A stretch of DNA of 64,000 nucleotides from Deltaproteobacteria bacterium (GCA_016713665.1 JADJOR010000002.1:930001-994000); one strand, 5' to 3'; positions 25,791 through 35,163 are shown, counted from the first letter of the stretch. Program-made: numbers and translations. The notes: generated from the sequence alone by a model not told the origin.

Positions 25791-27149
25791 CTAGGCGCCG
25801 AGGGTGTCCTTCATGACGCGACCGTCGAGCAGGATGACCCGCAGGTTGTCCCGGTTCGCGAGGCAGGTCACGTCGACGAGCGGATCGCCGTCGACGACGA
25901 TCAGGTCGGCCTGCTTGCCGACGGTGATCGTGCCCGTCCTGTCGCCCAGGCCCATGGCCTCGGCGCCGTTCTTCGTCGCCCAGCGCAGGACCTCGATCGG
26001 CGCGATCCCGAGCTTCTTCACGTAGAGCTCGAACTCCGGGATGTAGTCGCCGTGGGGCATGATCGGCGTGCCGTAGTCGTCGCCGACGACCATCCGCACC
26101 CCGGCGCGCGCCGCCTCGGGCATCGCGCGGCAGGTGTACTCGTAGTCCTCGCGGACGGCGCGGATCTTCGCCCGGGCCTCGGCCGGGGTCTCCGGGAAGC
26201 CCTCGCTGATCGGGAGCGGCGTCTTGTCGTGGTCCCAGGGCTCGGCGATGCCGAGGAAGCGCTCGCTCCAGAGCATGCTCGGGACGACGGTGCAGTTGTG
26301 GTCGAGCAGGGCCTCGATGCACTCGTCGTCGATGCGGTCGGCGTGGTCGATGATGTCGACGCCCGCGCGCGCACACTCGAGGATCGAGGTCTTCGAGGGC
26401 GCGTGGGCCCGGACGCGCTTGCCGTTCTTGTGGACCGCCTCGACCAGGGCGCGCAGCTCGTCGCGGGTCGGGCAGAGGATGTCGCGGACCGGCATCGAGC
26501 CGTGGCCCGGCGACGCCGAGATCTTGACGACGTCGCAGCCGCGTCCGGATTCGACGCGACCGGCGAGGCGCCAGCCGTCGACGCCGTCGGCCTCGTAGGT
26601 CAGGCCGGTGCAGCCGAGGTTCATGAAGAAGGTCCGGTTGTTCGGATAGTCGGAGTACTCGCCGGTCGTCACGATCTCGCGGGAGCCGGCGAGGTAGCGC
26701 GGGCCCTTCACGAAGCCGGCCTGGATCGCCTCCTTCAGGCTGACGTCGATCGTGTGGGCATTGCTCGAGCCGATCCCGCCCGTGAAGCCGCACTGCACGG
26801 CGAGCTCGGCGTTGTACGCGGCGAGCATGCTGAGATAGGCGGGGGCCGCCTCGAGGCCGAGGGCCGGAGCGCGCACGCCGTCGCCGAACGCGCCGAAATG
26901 CGAATGGAAATGACACTGAACCATGCCGGGCATCAGCGTCTTGCCGGCCAGGTCGTAGACCCGGTCGCCCGGTCGCGCGCCGTAGGCGGCGTCGGGCGTG
27001 ACGGCTTCGATCTTGTCGCCGCGGACGACGACCGTCGTCCCGGTCCGGGCCTTGGATTCGCCGTCGAAGAGCTGGGCGCCGCGGAAGACGCGGCGCGCCT
27101 CGGAGGATGAGCCGGCTGCGGAGCCGTCTTCGTCTCGTCGGGTGGACAT
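25791..27149 (-). CDS. Metal-dependent amidohydrolase, imidazolonepropionase-like
   Basis: A 452-residue amidohydrolase_1 protein. Typical elements are the beta-sandwich start (FRGAQLFDGESKARTGTTVVVRG), GKTLMPGMVQCHFHSH with the metal-binding HxH, HAPSKTSI, IDHADRIDDE, and the catalytic aspartate in VVGDDYGTPI; it ends with GTITVGKQADLIVVDGDPL. These enzymes hydrolyse cyclic amides, dipeptides or related substrates. The ATG at 27149 follows AAGGAG; the frame extends further upstream without support. Likely co-transcribed with the P450 and globin genes downstream. Confidence 0.92.
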   Translation of the reverse strand: MSTRRDEDGSAAGSSSEARRVFRGAQLFDGESKARTGTTVVVRGDKIEAVTPDAAYGARPGDRVYDLAGKTLMPGMVQCHFHSHFGAFGDGVRAPALGLEAAPAYLSMLAAYNAELAVQCGFTGGIGSSNAHTIDVSLKEAIQAGFVKGPRYLAGSREIVTTGEYSDYPNNRTFFMNLGCTGLTYEADGVDGWRLAGRVESGRGCDVVKISASPGHGSMPVRDILCPTRDELRALVEAVHKNGKRVRAHAPSKTSILECARAGVDIIDHADRIDDECIEALLDHNCTVVPSMLWSERFLGIAEPWDHDKTPLPISEGFPETPAEARAKIRAVREDYEYTCRAMPEAARAGVRMVVGDDYGTPIMPHGDYIPEFELYVKKLGIAPIEVLRWATKNGAEAMGLGDRTGTITVGKQADLIVVDGDPLVDVTCLANRDNLRVILLDGRVMKDTLGA

Positions 27150-27488
27150 GACTGATCTCCTTGCGTGGAGTTCGAGGGGGGTGATGAACCACCCACGTCG
27201 TTTGAGCAGTCGCAATTGCACGAGGCGTGCCGCGCGCATGCGGGGATTCGGCCGATCGGGCCGTCGTGGTTGCGGCGATGTGTCACAGCAGGCCCCGTCC
27301 CTGGGACATCACGCGACAACGCCGACGGCGGGGCGGGCGAGACCGGGACCGGGACCTGCGGTCTTTACCGGATCGGACGGTGCCGAGGAACGCGCGAAGA
27401 TTCCCGGTGCGCCCCTCTCGTGGCGGTCTGGATCGTCTCCTGCTGCGATCGACGGTCGAGCAATTGGTTGCACCTCCCCGCCGGAGAC
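27150..27488. other. Intergenic region between amidohydrolase and cbb3 operon
   Basis: A 339-base divergent region with no plausible gene. It holds several short palindromes (TCGACGGTCGA near 27451-27461, GCAATTGGTTGC just after it, CGGCCGATCGGGCCG near 27249) that could serve as regulator sites for the sigma-54 element that follows. A weak leftward -24/-12-like match occurs at 27217-27233. Confidence 0.4.
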
Positions 27489-27505
27489 ATGGCACGCGTG
27501 TTGCG
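27489..27505 (+). promoter_or_regulatory. Sigma-54 promoter for the cbb3 oxidase operon
   Basis: ATGGCACGCGTGTTGCG contains TGGCACG, four bases, TTGC with the invariant dinucleotides ten bases apart, a near-perfect -24/-12 element. Expected transcription start near 27516, 110 bases before ccoN. Elsewhere cbb3 operons are usually driven by FNR/FixK-type regulators with TTGAT-N4-ATCAA boxes; none was seen here. Confidence 0.75.
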
Positions 27506-27625
27506 ACCTCGGCGGGCGCGCACGCCGCAGTGCGCCATGGCGCGTCATCGGGACCGCCCTGGGCGGAGCCGCCCGAGCCGAGAACGAAGCGTCCGATCGC
27601 CGGAACGCCGGATGAGGAAGGGGGA

Positions 27626-29086
27626 ATGTCGATGGGATCGAACCAAGCGGGACACGCGAACGCACCGCGATACGAGGACGACGTCGTCCGGCTCTTCGCC
27701 GTGATGACGGTCGTCTGGGGGATCGTCGGAATGCTCGTCGGCGTGATCATCGCCGCCCAGCTCGCGTGGCCCGAGCTGAACTTCGGTGTGCCCTATCTGA
27801 GCTACGGCCGGCTCCGCCCACTGCACACGAACGCGGTCATCTTCGCGTTCGGCGGCTGCGCGCTGTTCTCGACCTCGCTCTACGTGGTGCAGCGGACGTG
27901 TCGCGCGACGCTCTTCGCGCCCGGGCTCGCCCGCTTCGTCTTCTGGGGCTGGCAGCTCGTGATCCTCTCGGCGGCGATCACGCTGCCGCTCGGCATCACC
28001 ACCTCGAAGGAGTACGCCGAGCTCGAGTGGCCCATCGACCTGCTGATCGCCGTCGTCTGGGTCAGCTACGCGATCGTCTTCTTCGGCACGATCGTGAAGC
28101 GCCAGACCCACCACATCTACGTCGCGAACTGGTTCTACGGGGCCTTCATCGCGACCGTCGCGGTCCTCCACATCGTGAACAGCCTCGCGATCCCGGTCGG
28201 CCCGATGAAGTCCTACTCGATCTACGCGGGCACGATCGACGCGATGGTGCAGTGGTGGTACGGGCACAACGCGGTCGGCTTCTTCCTGACCGCCGGCTTC
28301 CTCGGCATGATGTACTACTTCGTGCCGAAGCAGGCCGAGCGTCCGGTCTACTCCTACCGGCTCTCGGTCGTCCACTTCTGGGCGCTGATCTCGGTCTACA
28401 TGTGGGCCGGGCCGCATCACCTCCATTATTCGTCGCTGCCCGACTGGGTCCAGTCCGTCGGCATGGTCTTCTCGCTGATCCTGCTGGCGCCGTCCTGGGG
28501 CGGGATGATCAACGGCATCATGACCCTCTCCGGGGCGTGGGAGAAGCTGCGCGACGATCCCGTGATCCGCTTCATGATCGTCTCGCTCTCCTTCTACGGC
28601 ATGTCGACCTTCGAGGGGCCGATGATGTCGATCAAGACGGTCAACGCGCTCTCCCACTTCACGGACTGGACGATCGGACACGTCCACTCCGGCGCCCTCG
28701 GCTGGGTCGCCATGATGACGATCGGGTCGCTCTACTACCTGATCCCGCGCGTCTACGGGCAGACGCAGATGTACAGCACGCGGCTCATCAACCTGCACTT
28801 CTGGCTCTCGACCATCGGCGTGATCTTCTACGTCGTGAACATGTGGATCGCGGGCGTCATGCAGGGGCTCATGTGGCGTGCGGTCAACGAGGACGGGACG
28901 CTGACCAACAGCTTCGTCCAGTCCCTCGAGGCGACCTGGCCCTTCTACGTCGGGCGACTGCTCGGCGGAGCGGTCTTCTTCGTCGGCATGTTGGTGATGG
29001 CATACAACGTCGCGCGGACGATCTCGATGGCGGGACCGGTCGAGCGCGAAGGAAAAGTCGCGGCATTGGCGGGAGGTCGGGCATGA
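27626..29086 (+). CDS. ccoN: Cytochrome c oxidase cbb3-type, catalytic subunit I
   Basis: A 486-residue membrane protein with about 12 transmembrane helices, the haem-copper subunit of the high-affinity terminal oxidase. Haem and copper ligands are seen in LHTNAVIFAFGG (low-spin haem), QWWYGHNAVGFF (CuB and the Tyr cross-link area), MWAGPHHLHYSSLPDW (two CuB histidines) and DWTIGHVHSGALGWVAM (high-spin and low-spin haem). It reduces oxygen in the inner membrane at low oxygen levels. ATG at 27626 lies right behind GAGGAAGGGGG; ATG at 27632 has a better-spaced site and may be used. Its stop overlaps the ccoO start as ATGA. Confidence 0.96.
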   Translation: MSMGSNQAGHANAPRYEDDVVRLFAVMTVVWGIVGMLVGVIIAAQLAWPELNFGVPYLSYGRLRPLHTNAVIFAFGGCALFSTSLYVVQRTCRATLFAPGLARFVFWGWQLVILSAAITLPLGITTSKEYAELEWPIDLLIAVVWVSYAIVFFGTIVKRQTHHIYVANWFYGAFIATVAVLHIVNSLAIPVGPMKSYSIYAGTIDAMVQWWYGHNAVGFFLTAGFLGMMYYFVPKQAERPVYSYRLSVVHFWALISVYMWAGPHHLHYSSLPDWVQSVGMVFSLILLAPSWGGMINGIMTLSGAWEKLRDDPVIRFMIVSLSFYGMSTFEGPMMSIKTVNALSHFTDWTIGHVHSGALGWVAMMTIGSLYYLIPRVYGQTQMYSTRLINLHFWLSTIGVIFYVVNMWIAGVMQGLMWRAVNEDGTLTNSFVQSLEATWPFYVGRLLGGAVFFVGMLVMAYNVARTISMAGPVEREGKVAALAGGRA

Positions 29087-29694
29087 ACTTCGACGTCGTC
29101 GAGAAGAACATCGGGCTCATGCTGGTCGGGATCATCGCGGTGATCAGCCTGGGCGGTCTGGCGGAGATCGTGCCGCTCTTCTACCAGGACGCGGTCGTGC
29201 AGCCGATCGAGGGACTCCGTCCCTTGACGGCGCTCGAGCTCGAGGGCCGCGACCTCTACATCCGCGAGGGCTGCGTCGGCTGCCACTCGCAGATGATCCG
29301 GCCTTTGCGCGCGGAGACCGAGCGCTATGGCCACTACTCGCTCGCGGGGGAGTCGGTCTGGGATCATCCTTTCCTGTTCGGCTCGAAGCGGACGGGTCCG
29401 GATCTCGCGCGCGTCGGCAAGCGCTACAGCGACGAGTGGCACCGCGCGCATCTCGTCGATCCCCGCTCCGTCGTGCCGCAATCGAACATGCCGGGCTTCC
29501 CCTGGCTCGAGAAGGACAAGCTCGACGGCGCGCAGACGGCGGCCAAGATGCGCGGCCTGCGAGCGGTCGGCGTGCCGTACGCCGACGCCGACATCGACGG
29601 CGCGCAGGCGGCCGTCGCGGGTCAGACCGAGATCTCGGCGCTGATCGCGTATCTGCAGCAGCTCGGTACCCACCTGCGGAGGGACGTTCCGTGA
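29083..29694 (+). CDS. ccoO: Cytochrome c oxidase cbb3-type, subunit II (mono-haem)
   Basis: A 203-residue membrane-anchored cytochrome c. One N-terminal transmembrane helix (about 10-32) is followed by a periplasmic domain with CVGCH at 64-68 and the distal methionine in the QSNMPGFPWL stretch. The sequence YIREGCVGCHSQMIRPLRAE is typical of CcoO. It passes electrons from CcoP to CcoN. Starts on the ATGA overlapping the ccoN stop, and its own stop overlaps the next GTG. Confidence 0.97.
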   Translation: MNFDVVEKNIGLMLVGIIAVISLGGLAEIVPLFYQDAVVQPIEGLRPLTALELEGRDLYIREGCVGCHSQMIRPLRAETERYGHYSLAGESVWDHPFLFGSKRTGPDLARVGKRYSDEWHRAHLVDPRSVVPQSNMPGFPWLEKDKLDGAQTAAKMRGLRAVGVPYADADIDGAQAAVAGQTEISALIAYLQQLGTHLRRDVP

Positions 29695-29906
29695 TCGACG
29701 AAGGCATCGTTCGGGGGCTGATCGCGGTGATCAGTCTCGCCACCTTCCTGGGGATCTGCTGGTGGGCCTACCGCCCGCAGAGTCGTGAGCGCTTCGAGCG
29801 CGACGCGATGCTCGTCTTCGACGAGGACGATCGGGCAAGCGGACGGGTGGGGCGGAAGTCGGAGCGCTCGGGGAGCGCTCGAGAGGGGAGAGGGGCAGCG
29901 GCATGA
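29691..29906 (+). CDS. ccoQ: cbb3 oxidase small subunit
   Basis: A 71-residue single-pass membrane protein starting at a GTG (GTGA overlap with ccoO): one helix, LIAVISLATFLGICWWAY, followed by RPQSRERFERDAML, the classic CcoQ tail. It helps assemble or stabilise the oxidase complex. The C-terminal 25 residues (Arg/Gly/Ser-rich) are longer than in most CcoQ proteins. Confidence 0.88.
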   Translation: MIDEGIVRGLIAVISLATFLGICWWAYRPQSRERFERDAMLVFDEDDRASGRVGRKSERSGSAREGRGAAA

Positions 29907-30823
29907 GCAACGGATGGAGCGTGTACGTCATCGTCCTGATCGTGATCAACGTCCTGGGCTGCGGCTGGCTGCTCTTCGCGAATCGGAGCGTCCAGATCGA
30001 TCCGCGGGAGAAGGGACAGTCGACGGGTCACGACTTCGACGGGATCGAGGAGCTGAACAACCCGCTGCCGGCGTGGTGGACCTGGCTCTTCATCGGGACG
30101 ATCCTGTTTTCGGCCGGCTATCTCGTTCTCTATCCCGGCTTCGGGTCGTTCGAGGGCGTGCTCGGCTGGAGCTCTGCGAATCAGCACGAGGGCGAGGTAG
30201 AGGACGCGAAGACGCGCTTCGGGCCGCTCTTCGAACGCTATGCGGCCGTCGCCATTCCGGAGCTCGTTCGGGAGCCGCAGGCCGTCGCGATGGGCAGCCG
30301 GATCTTCGCCAACAACTGCGCCGCCTGTCATGGCTCGGACGCCCGCGGCAATCGGGGCTATCCCGACCTGACGGATGGCGACTGGATCCATGGCGGAGCG
30401 CCCGACACGGTCGTCCAGACCATCACCCACGGCCGCAACGGCGTGATGCCGGCACTCGCGCCGGTGCTCGGCGGGGAGGCCGGCGTCGAGGACGTCGTCC
30501 AGTACACCCTCTCGCTCTCCGGACGCGACCACGACGCCGCGGCGGCGGGGCGCGGGGGCGTGCAGTTCGCCGCGATCTGCAGCGCGTGTCATCAGGCGAG
30601 CGGCGTCGGCAACACCGCGATCGGTGCGCCGAACCTGACCGACGACGTCTGGCTCCACGGCGGTCGCCCGGAGGACATCCGCCGCGCCCTCGAGGTCGGG
30701 CTCGCGAATCAGATGCCCGCGCATCAGACGATCCTGACTCCGGAGCAGATCCATCTGGTCGCGACCTACGTGCTCTCGTTGTCGGCGCAGGGCGAAGCCA
30801 CGGAAGCGATGGAAGTCGAATGA
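29903..30823 (+). CDS. ccoP: Cytochrome c oxidase cbb3-type, di-haem subunit III
   Basis: A 306-residue protein with two transmembrane helices at the N-terminus (6-25 and about 57-77), the second preceded by GIEELNNPLPAWW, a CcoP signature. Two c-type haem motifs, CAACH at 139-143 and CSACH at 226-230, mark the two cytochrome domains. It takes electrons from soluble cytochrome c or the bc1 complex. ATG overlaps the ccoQ stop by four bases. Confidence 0.97.
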   Translation: MSNGWSVYVIVLIVINVLGCGWLLFANRSVQIDPREKGQSTGHDFDGIEELNNPLPAWWTWLFIGTILFSAGYLVLYPGFGSFEGVLGWSSANQHEGEVEDAKTRFGPLFERYAAVAIPELVREPQAVAMGSRIFANNCAACHGSDARGNRGYPDLTDGDWIHGGAPDTVVQTITHGRNGVMPALAPVLGGEAGVEDVVQYTLSLSGRDHDAAAAGRGGVQFAAICSACHQASGVGNTAIGAPNLTDDVWLHGGRPEDIRRALEVGLANQMPAHQTILTPEQIHLVATYVLSLSAQGEATEAMEVE

Positions 30824-32265
30824 CCGCGAGCTCGCCGTCCACGACTGCGGCTCCCGCCGGCCCGGAGGCGCCGCGCCAGACCGTCAGCCTCTACGAGCGC
30901 TGGAAGCGGATCCATCCGCTCTGGGTGAGCGGGGGCTGGCAGACCTGGCGGCGGGTCGTGCTCGCCGTGCTCGTGGTCGTCTTCTACGTGAATCCCTGGC
31001 TGCGCTGGAACGGATATCCCGGCGTCCGCTTCGATCTCGTGCATCGCCAGTTCACGGTCTTCTGGACGACGTTCGTGCCGGAAGAGTTCGTGCTGCTGGC
31101 CTGGGTGATGTTGATCGCGGCGCTCGTGCTCTTCACGGTCACGGTCGCGGCGGGGCGCGTCTTCTGCGGCTGGGCCTGCCCGCAGACCGTCTGGACCTTC
31201 GTCTATTTCACGATCGAGCGCTTCATCGAAGGCGACCGCACGGCGCGGATGCGGCTCGAGCGCGGCGGCTGGACGCTCGAGCGCCTGGCCAAGAAGGCCC
31301 TCAAGCTCTCGATCTGGGCGGCGATCGCGCTCTCGATCTCGATCACCTTCCTCGGCTACTTCGAGGATCTCCACGAGCTGCTCCCGCGGATCCTGCGCTT
31401 CGATCTCTCGAAGTGGGAGAAGATCGTGATCCTGCTGCCCGCCCTCGGGAGCTTCGTCGGCTCGGCCGTCCTGCGCGAGCAGGTCTGCTTCCACATGTGT
31501 CCCTACGCGCGCTTCCAGAGCGTGATGTTCGATCACGACACGCTGATCATCAGCTACGACGAGGCCCGCGGAGAGCCCCGCGGACACCGTCGCCGGGAGG
31601 TCGACTACAAGGCCGAGGGACTCGGCGCCTGCGTCGATTGCCACAAGTGTGTGCAGGTCTGCCCGACCGGCATCGACATCCGCAAGGGGCTCCAGTACCA
31701 GTGCATCGGCTGCGCAGCCTGCATCGATGCCTGCACGGACGTCATGGCTTCGCTCGGCTACGGCAAGAGTCTCGTCAACTACACCTCCCAGAATCGCCAG
31801 GCCGGGAAGAAGGTCCACGTCCTGCGCCCGCGCCTGATCGGCTATTCGTCGCTGATCCTGGTGCTGCTCGGGCTCTTCACCTTCGCCCTCGACCACCGCA
31901 CACCGGTCCACCTGACGGTGATCCGCGATCGCAATCGGCTCTACCGCGAGCGGTGGGACGGCGAGGTCGAGAACGTCTACACGCTTCGGATCCAGAATCG
32001 CGCGAAGGAGCCGCGGGATTACCGGGTCGTCGTTGCGAGCGAGCTCGCGGTGGCCTACGTCGGTCCCGAGGTGGTCGAGGTCGCCGCCGGGTCCCTCGCG
32101 TCCATTCCCGTCCGACTCGTGCTCGATGGCGAGCATGCGGCGAGCGCGGTGACGAGCGAGGTCCGCTTCGGTCTTCGGAGCGTGGCGGAGGGAACGGTCG
32201 AGGGCGAGGGGATCGCGATCGACGAGGCCAGCCGCTTCTATCTGCCCACGAGGAGTGCACCATGA
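30820..32265 (+). CDS. ccoG: cbb3 oxidase accessory ferredoxin-like protein
   Basis: A 481-residue membrane protein with about five transmembrane helices and two 4Fe-4S cluster motifs, CVDCHKCVQVCP and CIGCAACIDAC, plus the NapH-like FCGWACPQTVW early motif. CcoG acts in copper handling during cbb3 assembly (shown to reduce Cu(II) in Rhodobacter). The C-terminal periplasmic Ig-like domain (IQNRAKEPRDYRV) is present. ATGA overlap with ccoP. Confidence 0.96.
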   Translation: MTASSPSTTAAPAGPEAPRQTVSLYERWKRIHPLWVSGGWQTWRRVVLAVLVVVFYVNPWLRWNGYPGVRFDLVHRQFTVFWTTFVPEEFVLLAWVMLIAALVLFTVTVAAGRVFCGWACPQTVWTFVYFTIERFIEGDRTARMRLERGGWTLERLAKKALKLSIWAAIALSISITFLGYFEDLHELLPRILRFDLSKWEKIVILLPALGSFVGSAVLREQVCFHMCPYARFQSVMFDHDTLIISYDEARGEPRGHRRREVDYKAEGLGACVDCHKCVQVCPTGIDIRKGLQYQCIGCAACIDACTDVMASLGYGKSLVNYTSQNRQAGKKVHVLRPRLIGYSSLILVLLGLFTFALDHRTPVHLTVIRDRNRLYRERWDGEVENVYTLRIQNRAKEPRDYRVVVASELAVAYVGPEVVEVAAGSLASIPVRLVLDGEHAASAVTSEVRFGLRSVAEGTVEGEGIAIDEASRFYLPTRSAP

Positions 32266-32510
32266 ACGGGGATCGGAATCGCGAGCTCGGGGGTCGCATG
32301 GTCGCCACGGGATCGATCGCTCCGGGCGTGGGGTCGGGAACGGGCGCGGTGGTCGTCGGGGCGCCCTGGTTCGTCCAGTTCTGGCCGCTCTTCATCCTGT
32401 TCCTGATGGTCGTCTCGGTCGGAGCGAGCCTCGCGACCGTCGTGATCGCCTATCGCCATGCGGACCAGGACGTGCGCACCTCGGAAGCGATCCACGAGCG
32501 CGTTCGATGA
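32262..32510 (+). CDS. ccoH: Short CcoH/FixH-like protein
   Basis: An 82-residue protein with one transmembrane helix (PWFVQFWPLFILFLMVVSVG...), the conserved N-terminal part of FixH/CcoH. Typical CcoH proteins are about 150-170 residues and carry a periplasmic beta domain, which is missing here; only a short charged tail (RHADQDVRTSEAIHERVR) follows. Position between ccoG and ccoI supports the call. It overlaps both neighbours by four bases. Confidence 0.75.
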   Translation: MNGDRNRELGGRMVATGSIAPGVGSGTGAVVVGAPWFVQFWPLFILFLMVVSVGASLATVVIAYRHADQDVRTSEAIHERVR

Positions 32511-35020
32511 GTCTCGCGGCCGTCACGCCGCTGCCCGAGGCCTGCTTCCACTGCGGGCTCGAGGTCCCGGAAGGAGAGCCGCTCTTCGCACAGGTCCTGG
32601 GCGAGCGGCGCGCGATGTGCTGCATCGGCTGTCGGGCCGCGGCCGAGATGCTCGAGGCCCAGGGGCTCTCCGACTGGTATCGGCATCGCGCTTCGCCGCC
32701 GGGGGCCCGGGCAAAGACTCTCGAGGCGGTCCGCGACGAGAGCGGGATCCTCGAGTCGAAGGAGATCGAGGCTGCGTTCCTTTCCGATCGCAGCGGGGTC
32801 GGAGCCGACCGTCGGACGGCGGGGCTGCTCGTCGAAGGACTCCAATGCGCCGCCTGCATCTGGGTGATCGAGGCCCATCTCGACGGCGTCGACGGCGTCG
32901 AGGGCGTTCGGATCGCGCTCGCCGAGCGGCGCGTCGTCGTCGACTTCGATCCGGCGCGCGTTTCGCTGCGGGACATCGTCCTTCGGCTCGCCGAGATCGG
33001 CTTCGCGGCGCGGCCGGATCGGCCGAGCGAGGCGGCGGCGCTCGAGCGCGACGAGAATCGGACGGCCCTGATCCGCCTCGGCGTCTCGGGGCTCGGGGCG
33101 ATGAACGTGATGTCCTACGCGATGGGCCTCTACGTCGGTGCCTTCGACGGGATCGAGGCGGGCTCTGCGGCGCTGATGCGCTGGATGGGCTTCCTGGTCG
33201 CGACGCCGGTCGTCTGGGTCGCCGGTCGCCCGTTCTTCGAGGCGGCGTGGCGGGAGCTCCGGGTCCGGCGGCCCGGGATGGACGTGCCCGTCGCCCTGGC
33301 GATCGGCGGCGCCTATCTCGTCTCGGTCTACGCGACGCTGGCCGGCGTCGGCGAAGTCTATTTCGAGTCGATCTGCATGTTCATCTTCTTCCTGCTGGTC
33401 GGCCGGTATCTCGAGCAGCGGATCCGCCAACGCGCCTGCTCGCTCTCCCGCAGCCTGGCCGAGTCCCGGCCGACGATCGCGCGACTCGAGACCCCCGACG
33501 GAGAGCGCGTCGTCGAGGCGTCGAGGCTGCGCGTCGGAGACTGCTTCCGCGTGCGGCCCGGCGAGACGATCCCGGCGGACGGCGTCGTGCTCGAGGGTGA
33601 GAGCGCGGTCCAGGAGGCCCTGCTGACCGGCGAGCCCTGGCCGCGTTCGGTGGCGTGTGCGGGGGCGGTGGTCGCGGGGAGCGTCAACGTCTCTTCGCCG
33701 CTGCGGGTCGAGGCGTCGCGCGTCGGCGACGAGACGACACTGGCTTCGATCCTGCGACTCGTCGAGCGCGCGCAGTCCGAGCGCTCGACCGCCATGCGCC
33801 TCGGCGATCGCGTCGGCTCGATCTTCGTCGTCGCGGTGCTCGTCGTCGCCGGCGTGAACTTTCTCGCCTGGAGCATCCTCGAGCCTTCGCGCGCGATCTG
33901 GACGACCCGCTCGGTCCTGGTCGCGACCTGTCCCTGCGCCCTCGGCCTCGCGCTTCCGGCCGCCACGGCCGCGGCGACCCACGCGCTCGCCCGGGTCGGT
34001 CTGCTCGTGACCCGCGCCGGCGTCCTCGACGAGCTCGCCCGCGCCGACCATTTCGTGTTCGACAAGACGGGCACGCTGACCTCGGGCGAGCCTCGCCTGA
34101 TCGCCGTCGAGCCGGTCGCCGACACCGACGCGAGTCAGGCGCTCGAGCTCGCACGCCATCTCGAGCGCGACGCCGAGCATCCCGTCGCCCGCGCGCTTCG
34201 CCACCCCCGGCCGGGAGAGCGGGTCCGACCGCTGCATCTCGCCTTCGAGTCGGTGCGCGTCGTTTCGAGCATGGGCGTCGAGGGGACCCTCGCGGGCCAT
34301 CGCTACCGCATCGGTCGACCGGATTGGGCGGTCGGCGTCGACGCGGCCTCGCCGGCGGAGCGCGAGAAGACGGCCGGGGCGATCGCCTGTCCGCATGGCT
34401 TGCGCGGCGCGCCCGTCGTCGTGCTGCTCGCCCGCGACGGCGTGCCGCTCGCGTGGTTCGGCTTCGACGATCCGATCCGGCCCGATGCGCAGGCGGCGAT
34501 GTCGGCGCTGCGCGCCGACGGCTTCTCGCTCGAGATGCTGAGCGGCGATCCGAGCCCCGGCGCGGCGAAGGTCGCGGAATCCCTGGGACTCGCGGCGGTC
34601 GTGCGCGCCGCGCGCCCCGAGCAGAAGGTCGAGCGGGTCCAGGCGCTCCAGCGCGAGGGGCGGCGCGTCGCCGTCGTCGGCGATGGCGTGAACGACGGAC
34701 CGGTCCTGCGGGCCGGGGACGTCTCGATCGCGATGGGCAGCGGCTGTGATCTCTCGCGCCTCGGCGCGAGCGCCGTGCTCCTGCGCGACGATCTGTCGCT
34801 GCTCCCGACGGCGGTCCGGGCGGCGCGGCGGATGCGGCGGATCGGAATCGAGAACCTGGTTTGGGCGCTCGCCTACAACGTCGCAGTCCTCCCGCTGGCG
34901 GTGACGGGTCACCTCCCGCCCTGGCTCGCGGCGCTCGGCATGTCGGCGAGCTCGCTCGTGGTGGTCGGCAATGCCCTGCGCGCGAGTCGGCTCGATGCGG
35001 GGCGAGGGGAGGGCGCATGA
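32507..35020 (+). CDS. ccoI: Copper-transporting P1B-type ATPase for cbb3 assembly
   Basis: An 837-residue CcoI/CopA2-type copper exporter. N-terminal CFHC (13-16) and MCCIGC motifs, one heavy-metal-associated domain with CAACIW, eight transmembrane helices, the CPC motif (TCPCALGLALP), phosphorylation site DKTGT and hinge GDGVNDGPVL. It exports Cu(I) to the periplasm for insertion into CcoN. It sits in the usual ccoGHIS order and overlaps ccoH and ccoS by four bases each. Confidence 0.95.
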   Translation: MSLAAVTPLPEACFHCGLEVPEGEPLFAQVLGERRAMCCIGCRAAAEMLEAQGLSDWYRHRASPPGARAKTLEAVRDESGILESKEIEAAFLSDRSGVGADRRTAGLLVEGLQCAACIWVIEAHLDGVDGVEGVRIALAERRVVVDFDPARVSLRDIVLRLAEIGFAARPDRPSEAAALERDENRTALIRLGVSGLGAMNVMSYAMGLYVGAFDGIEAGSAALMRWMGFLVATPVVWVAGRPFFEAAWRELRVRRPGMDVPVALAIGGAYLVSVYATLAGVGEVYFESICMFIFFLLVGRYLEQRIRQRACSLSRSLAESRPTIARLETPDGERVVEASRLRVGDCFRVRPGETIPADGVVLEGESAVQEALLTGEPWPRSVACAGAVVAGSVNVSSPLRVEASRVGDETTLASILRLVERAQSERSTAMRLGDRVGSIFVVAVLVVAGVNFLAWSILEPSRAIWTTRSVLVATCPCALGLALPAATAAATHALARVGLLVTRAGVLDELARADHFVFDKTGTLTSGEPRLIAVEPVADTDASQALELARHLERDAEHPVARALRHPRPGERVRPLHLAFESVRVVSSMGVEGTLAGHRYRIGRPDWAVGVDAASPAEREKTAGAIACPHGLRGAPVVVLLARDGVPLAWFGFDDPIRPDAQAAMSALRADGFSLEMLSGDPSPGAAKVAESLGLAAVVRAARPEQKVERVQALQREGRRVAVVGDGVNDGPVLRAGDVSIAMGSGCDLSRLGASAVLLRDDLSLLPTAVRAARRMRRIGIENLVWALAYNVAVLPLAVTGHLPPWLAALGMSASSLVVVGNALRASRLDAGRGEGA

Positions 35021-35163
35021 CGATCCTGTTGGTCCTGATTCCGCTCGGGGTCGTGCTGCTCGCCGTCGCGATCGCCTTCTTCGTCTGGGCGGTGCGCAAT
35101 GGTCAGTTCGAGGACCTCGACGGCGAGGGCTCGCGGATCCTCTTCGAGGACCCGAAGTCGTGA
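35017..35163 (+). CDS. ccoS: cbb3 oxidase maturation protein
   Basis: A 48-residue single-pass protein: MTILLVLIPLGVVLLAVAIA, then WAVRNGQFEDLDGEGSRILF, the highly conserved CcoS tail. It is needed for haem and copper insertion into CcoN. Overlaps ccoI and the following gene by four bases. Confidence 0.93.
   Translation: MTILLVLIPLGVVLLAVAIAFFVWAVRNGQFEDLDGEGSRILFEDPKS

Noticed and set aside
27217..27233. Leftward sigma-54-like match GCGGCACGCCTCGTGCA before the amidohydrolase gene
   Set aside because: Keeps GG and GC but misses three consensus positions; in a GC-rich region this can arise by chance, so not listed as a promoter.
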